Source of the DNA: Pseudocercospora fijiensis CIRAD86
Lineage: Eukaryota > Ascomycota > Dothideomycetes > Mycosphaerellales > Mycosphaerellaceae
Assembly: GCF_000340215.1 (NCBI RefSeq)
Contig: NW_006921535.1
Location: forward strand, 3,235,323 to 3,299,322
Length of the DNA stretch: 64,000 bases
Direction: 5' to 3'
This document shows, in pieces, positions 19,342 through 29,206 of the stretch. The notes below the pieces were generated by a model. The model was not told where the DNA came from. It searched no databases and worked only from the letters and a program-made list of their open reading frames with translations. The translations under genes were made by a program, and so were the position numbers. Within the stretch, counting starts at the first letter, position 1. Each line of letters opens with the position of its first letter.

Positions 19342-19971
19342 AGATATGGATCGAGGTAAATCTGATGCCATGTGTTGTGGGGATTATGCTGACAGCTTGG
19401 ATAGTGTTCCAAAGTCGCACGGGAGAGGCGGACAAGGCTTCACTAGCAGAGTACAGAAGAGAAGCTGGATTGGAGTCGTCGCTCGAGGAAGCGGCGGTAG
19501 AGGAGGCCCGACGATTGAGCGTGAGCGAGACAAGGACCCGGAGCCTGAGGCTGCAACACGTGATGACTCCTATTATTCTATATCCTTGTCGCCGGCCCGT
19601 TCAATTTAACGACGACACTGCTGCTTCACATTCTCGCGTGGTTGTTTCGATTATATCGAAGCATTTGCAGACCGCGTGCGAAGTGAGAGTGCCAACCCAT
19701 TAGAAGCGTTCTGGGCTCAATGCTTGTACATGCTCCGGGCCACCTTCAACCAGACCAGAAGACTGAATTAGCCCCAGTGGCCCACGGCACTATTATTGGA
19801 TTGCCCATGTTCCACTCTAAACAGCCTGGCACACAGACCCAAGTCCTCTCAAGCATTGCAAGCCTTCTGATCATTCCTCTGCAAGGCATCCCAGCGATCG
19901 TTTGCTTCATTCTAGGACAGCGGTGCTGTTACATTCGCTCACTTCAGGCTAGGCCTGTCTGAAGCATCAAG
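19342..19971. other. Intergenic with an unresolved hydrophobic frame
   Basis: A plus frame at 19329-19703 begins with one hydrophobic segment (NLMPCVVGIMLTAWIVF) followed by a charged tail (LAEYRREAGLESSLEEAAVEEA). This looks like the last membrane span and cytosolic tail of a transporter, but no upstream spans are present. It could be another relic of the broken cluster. A second frame at 19720-19962 is not recognisable. The last 100 bp should include the polygalacturonase promoter. Confidence 0.35.
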
Positions 19972-21387
19972 ATGGTTTACCAAAAGATCTTGACTTCTCT
20001 CTTGCTCGGTGCTGGCGCCGGGCTCGTTGCTGCGCATTCAGCACCGGCATCTTGGGGAAGGTTCAAGCAGCATCGCGACGACCACAGCCCTCAGTCGTCG
20101 TTCTCCTTTGGAGCCTTCCCAACTGGCAGCTTCGAAGGTGACTTCCCATCCGCTACAGGAGGAACCGTTCCCACAGGTTGTTCAACCGCAAGCATCCCTC
20201 TTGTCACTGGATCTGTACCTGTTGATACTGGCGTAGTGAACCAGTTCGACAAGAGCTCCAGCACTCAGGAGTCTTCGAAGAGCACCGCATCTGCTAGCGG
20301 CCCATCTTCCACAGCTGCCGCGTCCAGAAACTCTTCCTCGTCTGCCTCGCCAACCGTCCAAGATGGCTGCACCTTCACCGATTCCGACACGGCTTCGGCT
20401 TCTAAGGCATCTTGTACAGCCATCGTCCTCAAGGACATTACCGTCCCAGCCGGTGAGACCCTCGACATGACAGATCTTGCTGACGGCACCACCGTCACTT
20501 TCGAGGGCACCACCACCTTCGAATACGACGAATGGAAGGGACCACTTATCTCTTTCTCTGGAACTGGTCTTACTGTCACTGGTGCTTCTGGCCATGTTAT
20601 TGATGGCAACGGCGCCAAATGGTGGGACGGTAAAGGTAGTAACGGAGGCGTCACTAAGCCCAAGTTCCTCTACGCTCACAAGATGATCGACTCCACAATC
20701 TCGGGTCTCAACATTCAGAACTGCCCAGTCCAATGCTTCTCTGTCAACCGTGCTGAGAACCTCTACATCAAGGATGTCACGATCGATAACTCTGCCGGAG
20801 ACGAACTCAACTCAGACGGTGCCACACTCGGCCACAACACCGATGCCTTCGACGTAGGCTCTTCTACACGTGTCTTCATCTCCGGTGTTACCGTCAAGAA
20901 CCAAGACGACTGCCTTGCCATCAACTCCGGCACCGAAATCTCCTTCACAGGGGGTTCCTGCTCAGGTGGTCACGGTATCTCGATCGGCTCAGTCGGCGGA
21001 CGTGACAACAACGACGTTGCCAACATCTACATTGCCAACAACACTATCTCTGACTCTGCTAACGGGGTCCGGATCAAGACTGTCTACAACGCCACTGGAT
21101 CTGTTAAGAATGTCACCTATACTGGCATCACTCTGTCAAACATTACCAAGTACGGTATTATCATTGAGCAGGACTATGAGAACGGCAGCCCAACTGGCAC
21201 TCCAACTGACGGTGTCCCGATCACCGATTTGACCATTTCGGACGTCACCGGCACTGTGTCCGATGATGCTGCGAAGGTTTACATTCTTTGTGCTAGCTGC
21301 TCGGGTTGGACTTGGAGTGGTGTCTCCATCACCGGTGGCTCTGCAAGCAGTGATTGCGAGGGTGTGCCAGACGGTGCTTCCTGCTAG
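19972..21387 (+). CDS. Secreted endo-polygalacturonase-like GH28 with Ser/Thr-rich N-terminal extension
   Basis: A 471-residue single-exon protein. A signal peptide is visible ([21 protein letters not shown]). The GH28 parallel beta-helix begins near residue 130 ([14 protein letters not shown]). All GH28 signature motifs are present: N289-T-D291, Q-D312-D313-C, G-H334-G and R367-I-K369; the Asp residues are the catalytic acids and R/K bind the substrate. The enzyme cleaves homogalacturonan in plant cell walls. Fungal endo-PGs are usually about 360-380 residues with a short propeptide. Here about 100 extra residues rich in Ser, Thr and Gly lie between signal peptide and catalytic domain, likely O-glycosylated. 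The four C-terminal-half cysteines (CASC, SSDC, GASC) fit endo-PG disulfides. Confidence 0.92.
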   Translation: MVYQKILTSLLLGAGAGLVAAHSAPASWGRFKQHRDDHSPQSSFSFGAFPTGSFEGDFPSATGGTVPTGCSTASIPLVTGSVPVDTGVVNQFDKSSSTQESSKSTASASGPSSTAAASRNSSSSASPTVQDGCTFTDSDTASASKASCTAIVLKDITVPAGETLDMTDLADGTTVTFEGTTTFEYDEWKGPLISFSGTGLTVTGASGHVIDGNGAKWWDGKGSNGGVTKPKFLYAHKMIDSTISGLNIQNCPVQCFSVNRAENLYIKDVTIDNSAGDELNSDGATLGHNTDAFDVGSSTRVFISGVTVKNQDDCLAINSGTEISFTGGSCSGGHGISIGSVGGRDNNDVANIYIANNTISDSANGVRIKTVYNATGSVKNVTYTGITLSNITKYGIIIEQDYENGSPTGTPTDGVPITDLTISDVTGTVSDDAAKVYILCASCSGWTWSGVSITGGSASSDCEGVPDGASC

Positions 21388-21496
21388 ATGCAGTCAAGTG
21401 AAGGAAAAATATAGTTGTGCGATGTTGTATTATAGCTCATCAATGCGTTACGTAACGGCCTGGTCATTCCGTCATCCTTCACATTCTCAATCAATT

Positions 21497-22237
21497 TCAA
21501 GATAAATCAGCCAAAAATTTCACCGTCACGTCCAAGCCCATCTTGATCTCTTGCGGCTCGAATTCCAGATCCTCGTCTTGCCGTCCTCCACGACGCATAT
21601 TATCTCCTCCGTCTTCCTCGCACAAATCCTCCGCCGCGAATGCAGCAGCGTAGACCATACCGGTACTCCTCGTCGTCGGCATGTATACATTGCCCTCATT
21701 TAGCTCCACGGGCCTCAAATTCCAGCACCCTGTCGCTTCACAGTAATCCTTCGCCTTCTCGATGGCGTCTCTGGCAGCATCTTTCCTCAATTGCGACCTG
21801 AAAAACTTCTCCGTAGCAGGCGTGAGCATCCATTCGATATTCTGGACTTCGACATGAGGCAACGCAGAAGCTTTCGTGCCAAATGCTCCTAATGCTTTGA
21901 AATCTTTGAAGCGGATATCAAACTGAATCTTGGAGGAATATTTCCTGGGTCGCGCCTCGCCATCACGGTTATACGGAATGTGCGAACTCGAGGTCAGTGA
22001 CTTTTTGGACCAGTGCGACAATGGCGACGGATTGGAAGCTTCTTCTGAGGCCTCGCCGAGATCTCGAAGCAGCGATTCAAGGTGCTTTGCGGCTGTAATG
22101 ACTTCGTCGGATACCGCGGTTTTGTTTGGACCAGAAGAGGACACGTTCAGGTTCACAATAGCTCGTTCGGCAGGATGTGGGATCTCAGCATTGCCTTGCA
22201 CTGTGATTTGGAAGGGAGTTGCTTTGGAAGTTGCCAT
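21497..22237 (-). CDS. SIMPL-domain (DUF541) protein
   Basis: A 246-residue single-exon protein. The opening ITVQGNAEIPHPAERAIVNLNV is the typical SIMPL/DUF541 start, followed by a helical segment (ITAAKHLESLLRDLG). RKYSSKIQFDIRFKDF and VQNIEWML form the central strands, then RKDAARDAIEKAKDYCEATG the long helix. Bacterial relatives are periplasmic or outer-membrane-associated; the mammalian SIMPL protein is an IRAK partner. Fungal copies are uncharacterised. No signal peptide is present, so a cytosolic location is likely. It lies tail-to-tail with the polygalacturonase gene. Confidence 0.8.
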   Translation of the reverse strand: MATSKATPFQITVQGNAEIPHPAERAIVNLNVSSSGPNKTAVSDEVITAAKHLESLLRDLGEASEEASNPSPLSHWSKKSLTSSSHIPYNRDGEARPRKYSSKIQFDIRFKDFKALGAFGTKASALPHVEVQNIEWMLTPATEKFFRSQLRKDAARDAIEKAKDYCEATGCWNLRPVELNEGNVYMPTTRSTGMVYAAAFAAEDLCEEDGGDNMRRGGRQDEDLEFEPQEIKMGLDVTVKFLADLS

Positions 22238-24186
22238 TTCGGGGGAGAATTAGAGGTGATCGTGTCTGGAGATGTGGCAGAGCTGAGGTTGGGGATTTGG
22301 TCGTGGAGTGGGAACCAGATTTAGCAGTGATTAGCACAGCAGCGCAATAGCTTGTGAGCCGAACAGTCAAAACGTTTGGGTTCGACTCCAAGAGAACAGC
22401 CATATGTTCTTTTATGCATTTCTGCACGAGGCAGTAGCCTTGCAAAGAGCTGGTCGAAGTCAATGATGAGGTCGGATCGAGACGTGTACAGTAGAAATGG
22501 GGTTGGCCAGGAGACTCAGAAGGTCTGATCAGATGAGCTTGTATTGGTCGTCGCTATTCATTATATGGTCTGGTGTTCGTCAGCCGAAATCGTACAGATG
22601 TCAGTTCAAGGCGTCAGATGCCGGCGTAGCTATATACATGGGCATGAGGCTTGTCGATTGATTGATTATTCATTCCTACAAGGTATCAACTACAATCTGC
22701 TTTCCTAGAGCTGAGGAAGCGGCAGGTGATGCTCTACTCGTCATCTCCCTAAGTTATCACGATGTCCGCAGGTGTGGCAGTGGCGGAGCGCACGCGAAGT
22801 GCCGGCATTGGGCAACGACTTATCATCGTGCAAAACCCGAAGAGGACAGACGTTAAGATCGTGTCTGCCGATAATACCTTTGTCACTTTGTGTCTTGTCT
22901 CAGAGTATTCCTCCTGCTTCTGTGCAGCCGTCGCAGTGTGTCATCTCAAGCTCTTTTGCGATACGTGTCGAGCCCAACAGTCGAATGCGTGCATGGGACG
23001 TACGCATACATGTATTGTAAGCGCCGTGACGCGCTCGACGAAAGGCATCGGAACATCTTGTCGTCGTGCGCCGGTGCGCTCAAGGGTGTATCGAGGACGT
23101 GATCGAGGTTGCGACGGCGGCGGAGCGTGGTGCTTCGGAGCAGCGGCGCTACAATGTGGGCGACAGGATGCATTCTTCTCCAGGCAGTGGTCTATGACCA
23201 GCGATCTGATGAAAAATGGTGCTCGATGAGCAAGAGCCAGCAAAAATTGCGCCGATGCTGCCCCCGAAGGAGAAGCACTAGATTGGAGTACCGCAGTGTG
23301 CAATGCAGACTCTTGTCTAGACCGAAGCCCATTCGTGAGCGGGCACGGTTCAACAAGGTCTGTGAAGACGTTAGTGAAGTGTTGCTAAAGCGTAGGGGTG
23401 GAAATGGGGAAAGCTTACAAGTATGGGTTTTTTTTTTCGAGGAAAGGGAAGGGGTTTATATAGGGCGAGGGGCGGCGTGCGTCAGCTTCTAATCACAACG
23501 CTGCCCTGTGATTGGCATTGCAGCAGGCATGCTGAGAACTGAGCCGGCGTGCTCACAAATGAGCAATCAAGCGAAATAAAGCCAGTGGAGCCGCAGAGTG
23601 AAGCACGGAGTGCGTGCCCCTGATCAGCTGAGCAGCTTATGACGCTGGCCCCTGAGCCATCATTCCGCCTGAAGTCAATTGAGAACTCATGGTGCGCAGC
23701 CACCCTTTGATGATGTGGGCCAATGGACATTCGAGTAATATTGATTCAGAGCAATCGGCTTGTGGTAACTCAACGATTGGAAATGTGTGATGAACTCTTC
23801 TGTGAAGCACAGACCCATGTGAAGCTTGGCGTGACCGAATGCGGGAAGTGAGGGCCCACTGCAAACACAGGCGAGGCTTGAGCGACGAGCACCTGCAGAG
23901 CATCATTCACGAAATATAATCCGATGAATGCGACAAGCAGCGCAGGTCAGTAGGAAAGGACAACGCAAAGCAATTGCTACACATTCTTTGCCAGCTCCAG
24001 CCCCCCAGCTTGGACAAGCGTGCCGAGGTCCGGCTTCCGCGTGGCACATGATCGAGCGCATCACCTTTCACATGCAAGTTCGACTGTCTTCCACAGTGGA
24101 CAGCGCGACGATTTCTTCTCTCTTCTGACGACCTGATAATGCTACCTTCGATACTGATGAGCCCCTCACGATAGCACACGCGAACC
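22238..24186. other. Long intergenic region, no supported gene
   Basis: About 1.9 kb without a convincing gene. The longest plus frame (22762-23229) is Cys/Arg-rich, has overlapping frames in the other phases, and shows no domain, so it is probably non-coding. A T-tract and a TATATAGG-like motif lie near 23427-23465. The proximal end holds the SIMPL gene promoter, the distal end the ABC transporter promoter. Confidence 0.4.
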
Positions 24187-26748
24187 ATGGCGAGCCAATC
24201 CACCCTACGTCAGCAACCCGCCGACCGTTTCTCACAATGGTTCGACTACTTCTACGAGCGCCTGTTGAAGCGTCTGGACAAGGTACAGAACCGTAGTCCC
24301 CTTGACAAGCGGACGACCCAGCTCATTGCGACCCTTGCTTTGTCGTTGACAATAATAACCGGCAGCTATAGCGGGTATCGAATGTACAGGCGGAAGCAGA
24401 AAGAGCAAGATGAAGGGAGGAAACTCCTCAGAAGAAACAGTGGCTTGAAGGTCAAAGACGGGACGAGAACATTATTCGTGCCCTATAAAGACCGCGCGAG
24501 TAAAGTGGTCATTCATCCTACGCGACCTACAACCTTTGACGCGCATCGGAGATTCTTCTTGAACCCGATCAGGCAGAGAGTGTCCGGTAGAGCGATTGAG
24601 CTGGGTGCGCCGCCGAGCGACGTCAAGCCTGGACTGAATGTCGCGTTCGTGCATCAGTTCCTGGCTATTATGCAGATAGCAGTGCCGAGGCTAGGATCGA
24701 AAGAGTCGGGACTGCTTACCATGCATGCTTTCTTCTTGATGCTACGCACTTACTTGTCACTAGTGGTGGCCAGAATGGACGGAGAGATCGTCAGAGATCT
24801 CATTGCTGGACAAGGCAAGGCTTTTCTATTTGGCATCACGAAATGGCTGTCACTAGGTGTCGTTGCCAGCTACACAAACTCGGTGATCAAGTTCCTGCAG
24901 GCCAAGATCAGTATTGCTTTCCGAACACGTTTGACGAGATATGTACACGACCTGTACCTGAGCGCGAACATGACTTATTACAAAATGCACAACACGGATG
25001 GCAGCATCGACCACGGAGCCGACCAGTTCATTTGCCAGGATCTTACGCTTTTCTGTGACAGCGCTGCCAACTTGTACTCCAGTCTCGGCAAGCCGTTTAT
25101 CGACCTAATCACTTTCAATTATCAGCTTTACAAGTCGCTGGGTCCTCTAGCGCTGAGCGGCCTCCTCAGCAATTACTTCGCTACCGCCATCCTGCTCAAG
25201 AGGCTGAGCCCGCCATTTGGCAAGCTTAAAGCTGCTGAAGGACGCAAAGAAGGCGAGTTCCGGGCCTTGCACTCACGACTGATTGCAAATGCTGAGGAGA
25301 TAGCATTCTATGCGGGTGGACCCACAGAACACGAACTGCTTGACAAGGGCTTCCGCGAGCTGAGGAAGTGGATGGAGAGCATCTACCGTGTCAAGGTAGG
25401 ATACAACATGCTTGAGGATTTTGTCTTGAAATACACATGGTCTGCGCTTGGTTTCGTCATCACCAGCTTGCCTGTCTTCCTCCCGGGCCTCAACATCGCA
25501 CCAGAACCGACATCAAAGTCATCAAGCGCCCCGAGTGTTGATGCCATTGAGAGCGACGAGGGCAGCGATCGTTCTGGAGCTCGGACGAAGCAGTTCATCA
25601 CCAACAAGCGTCTTATGCTGAATCTCGCGGACGCAGGAAGTCGCATGATGTACTCCATCAAGGATCTGTCGGAGCTTGCTGGTCAAACGAGCAGAGTGTT
25701 CATGCTCATCAGCACTCTGCATCGCGTTCATGCAAATGCGTACCACTTACCACGCGGCCATCACCCCGAACCATACAATCTAACTGACGTGCATGGCACG
25801 CTGCACAAAGGCTACGATGGCGTGCGTTTGGAGAATGTACCTGTTGTCGCGCCTTCACCATTCCCAATGGGCGGCGAGGAGCTTATTGAGAACCTGTCGT
25901 TCATAGTAGGACCAGGCGACCACCTGCTCATCACAGGACCGAATGGAGCAGGGAAATCTGCTGTTGCCAGAATCGTGGCTGGCCTTTGGGCGACATATCG
26001 TGGCCTGACCTCTCGACCTCGGGAAACTGGCCAAGATGGCATTATGTTCTTGCCCCAGAAAGTGTATCTCACTGTTGGCACTTTGCGCGACCAAGTTATC
26101 TACCCCCACACTGAAATGGATATGAAGGAAGCTGGCCGAAGAGAAAGTGAGCTCCAAGCCATTTTGGAAGAGAGCAAGCTTGGCTATATTCCAGACCGTG
26201 AAGGTGGCTGGGACACGCGCAAGACATGGCAGGACGTTTTAAGCGGTGGAGAGAAGCAGCGAATGGGCATTGCTAGGCTGCTCTACCACGAGCCGCGATA
26301 CGCATTTATTGATGAGGGCACCTCAGCTGTGAGTTCAGATGTAGAAGGCATACTGTACGAGACTTGCAAGAGGAAGGGCATCAGTAAGTCAATTCGCGTA
26401 CCTGGACGTAAGTCTCCTCTGCTAATGACCGCACTAGCACTGATCACGATCTCCACTCGTGCCTCCCTGAAGCGATATCACTCATACACGCTTACACTCG
26501 GCTTGGGCGAAGATGCGAGCGAATACGAGTTCAACAGGATCGGAACAGCCAGCGAAAAGGACAGCGTAGAGAAAGAGATTCAGGAGCTGCGCGAGAAGCT
26601 CAGCCAAGTTGAGGAATGGAAGCAGCGAAGACAAGAGATAGATGAAGAGCTGAACAAGGTCTGGGTTGCTGGGCAGGAGCTGGAGGCGCCTGAATATCAT
26701 AATGGGCAGAATGGCAGCTCGGAGGCAGAGACTGTCAGTCTGAGCTGA
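24187..26748 (+). CDS. Peroxisomal ABC half-transporter, Pxa1/ABCD family
   Basis: Two exons, 24187-26383 and 26438-26748, give 835 residues. The N-terminal half has the ABC_membrane_2 domain with the ABCD EAA-like segment NAEEIAFYAGG. The nucleotide-binding domain carries Walker A GPNGAGKS (584-591), signature LSGGEKQR (about 685) and Walker B FIDEGTSAVS. Heterodimers of Pxa1 and Pxa2 import long-chain acyl-CoA into peroxisomes for beta-oxidation. A 54-bp intron (GTAAGT...CTAG) lies after Walker B; because it is a multiple of three and stop-free, reading through would insert 18 residues. Splicing restores KRKGITLITISTR. Walker B has Gly where many homologues have Cys. The C-terminus is a predicted coiled coil. 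Choice of Pxa1 over Pxa2 is tentative. Confidence 0.88.
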   Translation: MASQSTLRQQPADRFSQWFDYFYERLLKRLDKVQNRSPLDKRTTQLIATLALSLTIITGSYSGYRMYRRKQKEQDEGRKLLRRNSGLKVKDGTRTLFVPYKDRASKVVIHPTRPTTFDAHRRFFLNPIRQRVSGRAIELGAPPSDVKPGLNVAFVHQFLAIMQIAVPRLGSKESGLLTMHAFFLMLRTYLSLVVARMDGEIVRDLIAGQGKAFLFGITKWLSLGVVASYTNSVIKFLQAKISIAFRTRLTRYVHDLYLSANMTYYKMHNTDGSIDHGADQFICQDLTLFCDSAANLYSSLGKPFIDLITFNYQLYKSLGPLALSGLLSNYFATAILLKRLSPPFGKLKAAEGRKEGEFRALHSRLIANAEEIAFYAGGPTEHELLDKGFRELRKWMESIYRVKVGYNMLEDFVLKYTWSALGFVITSLPVFLPGLNIAPEPTSKSSSAPSVDAIESDEGSDRSGARTKQFITNKRLMLNLADAGSRMMYSIKDLSELAGQTSRVFMLISTLHRVHANAYHLPRGHHPEPYNLTDVHGTLHKGYDGVRLENVPVVAPSPFPMGGEELIENLSFIVGPGDHLLITGPNGAGKSAVARIVAGLWATYRGLTSRPRETGQDGIMFLPQKVYLTVGTLRDQVIYPHTEMDMKEAGRRESELQAILEESKLGYIPDREGGWDTRKTWQDVLSGGEKQRMGIARLLYHEPRYAFIDEGTSAVSSDVEGILYETCKRKGISKSIRVPGRKSPLLMTALALITISTRASLKRYHSYTLTLGLGEDASEYEFNRIGTASEKDSVEKEIQELREKLSQVEEWKQRRQEIDEELNKVWVAGQELEAPEYHNGQNGSSEAETVSLS

Positions 26749-27038
26749 AACCTTAGATCTATAAGTTGGCTCGGCACTTCCGAACTTGACTTCGACGACC
26801 TGATCTTCAACACCGACATCAGGAGATGAACCAAGCACTCCGTCGAGATCATGGCGATTACGACGAAGCCGCACATGGGCAGTGTCAACGACGCCACGCC
26901 CTATCGTCCGGGCTCATCGACATGACCTGCGAGAGCCTCGAGTGTGACGACTTTCTGTTTTCCGGATGGTCTGCCGAGATATGCAAAACAAATCAGATGA
27001 TGAATTCTTGAACCGTTTCTTCACCCATCGTCGTCAGC

Positions 27039-27632
27039 TCATCGCCGAATTCTCTCTCCAGAACTTCCTAGCCATGTCAACCCAGAGACGCCTTCTGAGA
27101 AAGCCGAAGAGTGTCGACTTTGTCCTTGTCGAACTCCAAGAAGGGTAGCGAATATGACAGTCGGGATAGCGATGAGGAAGACAGCGATGGGGGAAGCAAT
27201 GATGACAGCGACGAGTGCGTCGACTCCGGCTGAAAGGTACAGCAGAAGATGGTCGATACCGCCAAGAAGCTTGTCTACGCTCGATGGGACACACAGCTCA
27301 AGACCTCGGGAAATCTGCTTAAGCCAAAACATATCACATTGGCGCTCATGAATTTCAAAACCCACGGCATCTATCCTGCGTTCTTGGTATCTTTTGGACT
27401 CTGTTACAGCACCCACCAAGCGCTGGTTATAGAGCCAGCTCGATAGAACTTCGTCGTTGCAAATGTCGACTAGCCGGCCGACGTAAAACTCAGTAAATAG
27501 GTGGCGTTGATCTTGAGCCTGGTCGAGAGCGCAGCGGCAGGTTGCGTGAAGTGGAAGTACGTCGGCATCTTCTGTACACTCCAACACGATGTCAATCAGT
27601 TCTTGTGGCAGCGCCTGCGCGTGGCAGCCCAT
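27039..27632 (-). CDS. F-box-like protein with hydrophobic C-terminal segments
   Basis: A 197-residue frame from the ATG at 27632. The start, QALPQELIDIVLECTEDADVL, resembles a degenerate F-box of the kind common in Dothideomycetes. The middle is helical with no known domain. Residues about 125-165 hold two hydrophobic stretches (LLLYLSAGVDALVAVII and AVFLIAIPTVIFATLLG) that look like membrane spans, unusual for an F-box protein. The open frame continues upstream to 27743 without an earlier ATG. No function is proposed. It may be lineage-specific. Confidence 0.55.
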   Translation of the reverse strand: MGCHAQALPQELIDIVLECTEDADVLPLHATCRCALDQAQDQRHLFTEFYVGRLVDICNDEVLSSWLYNQRLVGAVTESKRYQERRIDAVGFEIHERQCDMFWLKQISRGLELCVPSSVDKLLGGIDHLLLYLSAGVDALVAVIIASPIAVFLIAIPTVIFATLLGVRQGQSRHSSAFSEGVSGLTWLGSSGERIRR

Positions 27633-28048
27633 GTGCGGTGTCGCTGCAACCGATTTCAAGGTCGTGGTTGATGGCAAAATTGAATGGTGCTCAGAACTGA
27701 TACGTGCGGACCTCGGAGTCAACCTCACTTCAGGCCGGATCACATGCTATTGATTCACTTTGTACTGAAAGTGGTTCGCTATTCACTTGATTGACCTTCA
27801 GTTGCTCCTAGGTACTGTCACATGCGAAGTTCAAGCAAAAAAAGGCCAATTATGCATCATGATATTGTGCTAGTACCTGGTCGCAAGGTTGCCAGCGAGG
27901 TGTCACTGGCTTCTCACCAGTGCTCAGGTGGCAGGCGTCGCTTGTCCGAAGTAAGTCTTTTGGCGCACTAGCATGCCGAACTCAACATCAATAGACCAGT
28001 CACACAACTGCTTGATCTTCGAACATCTGTACATTCACGCCTTCAGGC
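27633..28048. other. Intergenic, no supported gene
   Basis: About 415 bp between the F-box-like gene start and the mS35 stop. It holds the promoter of the former and the 3' flank of the latter. Nothing further is seen. Confidence 0.4.
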
Positions 28049-29011
28049 CTATCGTCCGTTCTGCCCCGTATTGCCTGTCTGCCGCGGCTGTCTAGCCTGC
28101 ACCATAAAAGGTTCTTCCTCCTCCTCCAAATCTTCAATATCCTCAGACAGAAAAGCCGACGCCTGCTCAGCCTGCATACCATCCTCCTCCACTCCCTCGC
28201 CCGCTTCCAGCTCCGCAGGCGGCGCCGGAGGATTTCTCTTCGCCTCCAACGCCATCCTCTTCTCTTCCGTCATCTTCCACTCCTTCGGAAACCGCAACCT
28301 AACCTTTCGCTTATGATGTCTCGTATCCAACGGTACATCCTCAAAATTATCTCCACTCTCCAGATCTTTCGCCTCCGCGATAAGCTTGTTGATAGTATCC
28401 GCCAAATATCTCTTATTCTGTGCCTGCGTCTCGAAACTTTCGCAGCTCATCTTCACGGAAGAGGATTGTGGGTTGAGTCGTGCTCCGCAGAGTTTCTTGA
28501 GCTTCAAAATTTGTCTCTCTCGCGTCTCCTCGTCTTTGGCGAAAGCCAGTTGGGAAATGTCAGAGATTCTAAATTCGCAGACCACTTTCCTGCTCGCCGG
28601 GTGTTGCTCGCTGAAATAGGTTGTGTATCGCCATTTCAGAGGGAGCTTTGCTTTGTCTGGCTTCTCATACGGTTGCGCTAGTTGTGAGAGTAATGGCATT
28701 TCCCAGGCGGCAAGTCGGACCATTTCTCGCAGCTCGCGATGCTGTTCGAGTTCGGCGTGTGCCATTGATGGCAAAAGGCCCTCGTCCGGTAGTTTCTCGT
28801 CCAATGCTTCCAGATATCCGTCGAAGTCATCTTCATCGATCTCGTCTAATTGTGTTGCCGCCGAAGACGGACGGGATGACTGGTAGCAACGTTGTTGCGA
28901 GGCCTGGCATTGCGAGTCGGGGATGAAGGAAGGTCGTATCGATCGTGTACGCGTGTGTCTTGATGTCGTTCGTGCCGCCTGATGACACAATCGTTTCAAT
29001 GGCGCCGCCAT
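28049..29011 (-). CDS. Mitochondrial small-subunit ribosomal protein mS35 (Rsm24-like)
   Basis: A 320-residue single-exon protein from the ATG at 29011 (MAAPLKRLCHQAART). The first 50 residues are rich in Arg, Ser and Thr with few acids, as expected for a mitochondrial targeting sequence. The core (about 110-270) has KWRYTTYFSEQHPASRKVV, then an LKLKKLCGARLNP segment and VRLRFPKEWKMT, matching the mS35/Rsm24 (MRP-S28) family. The C-terminus is acidic. An in-frame ATG 12 codons upstream would add a polar stretch and is less likely. It diverges from ALG13 across about 195 bp. Confidence 0.83.
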   Translation of the reverse strand: MAAPLKRLCHQAARTTSRHTRTRSIRPSFIPDSQCQASQQRCYQSSRPSSAATQLDEIDEDDFDGYLEALDEKLPDEGLLPSMAHAELEQHRELREMVRLAAWEMPLLSQLAQPYEKPDKAKLPLKWRYTTYFSEQHPASRKVVCEFRISDISQLAFAKDEETRERQILKLKKLCGARLNPQSSSVKMSCESFETQAQNKRYLADTINKLIAEAKDLESGDNFEDVPLDTRHHKRKVRLRFPKEWKMTEEKRMALEAKRNPPAPPAELEAGEGVEEDGMQAEQASAFLSEDIEDLEEEEEPFMVQARQPRQTGNTGQNGR

Positions 29012-29206
29012 AATATCCTGAGTTGTGTTGCTGAAAGCATTATTCACATGAAGTCAGGCATTGCTCCTTCTCGAGATCGAAGCTGGTCTGTGCGCTCCTC
29101 CGCACCTGCCTCCGCAGCTTGCTTCATGCCTCGCCTCCACCACCTTGCTCTTGTACGTGACACAAAATGTAGTAAACACACTCCCGAGTCACTTAGCCAG
29201 CAAAGT
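29012..29206. promoter_or_regulatory. Shared divergent promoter, mS35 / ALG13
   Basis: Only 195 bp separate the two start codons. A divergent core promoter serving a mitochondrial ribosomal protein gene and an essential glycosylation gene is inferred. No individual element is recognisable. Confidence 0.5.

Noticed and set aside
22321..22400. T-loop-like GGGTTCGACTCC suggesting a tRNA
   Set aside because: The T-stem has a mismatch, and no acceptor-stem partner or D-arm lies upstream. A similar motif near 4230 (minus) also fails to pair.
22762..23229. 155-codon plus ORF between SIMPL and ABC transporter genes
   Set aside because: Competing frames on both strands, no recognisable domain, poor start context.
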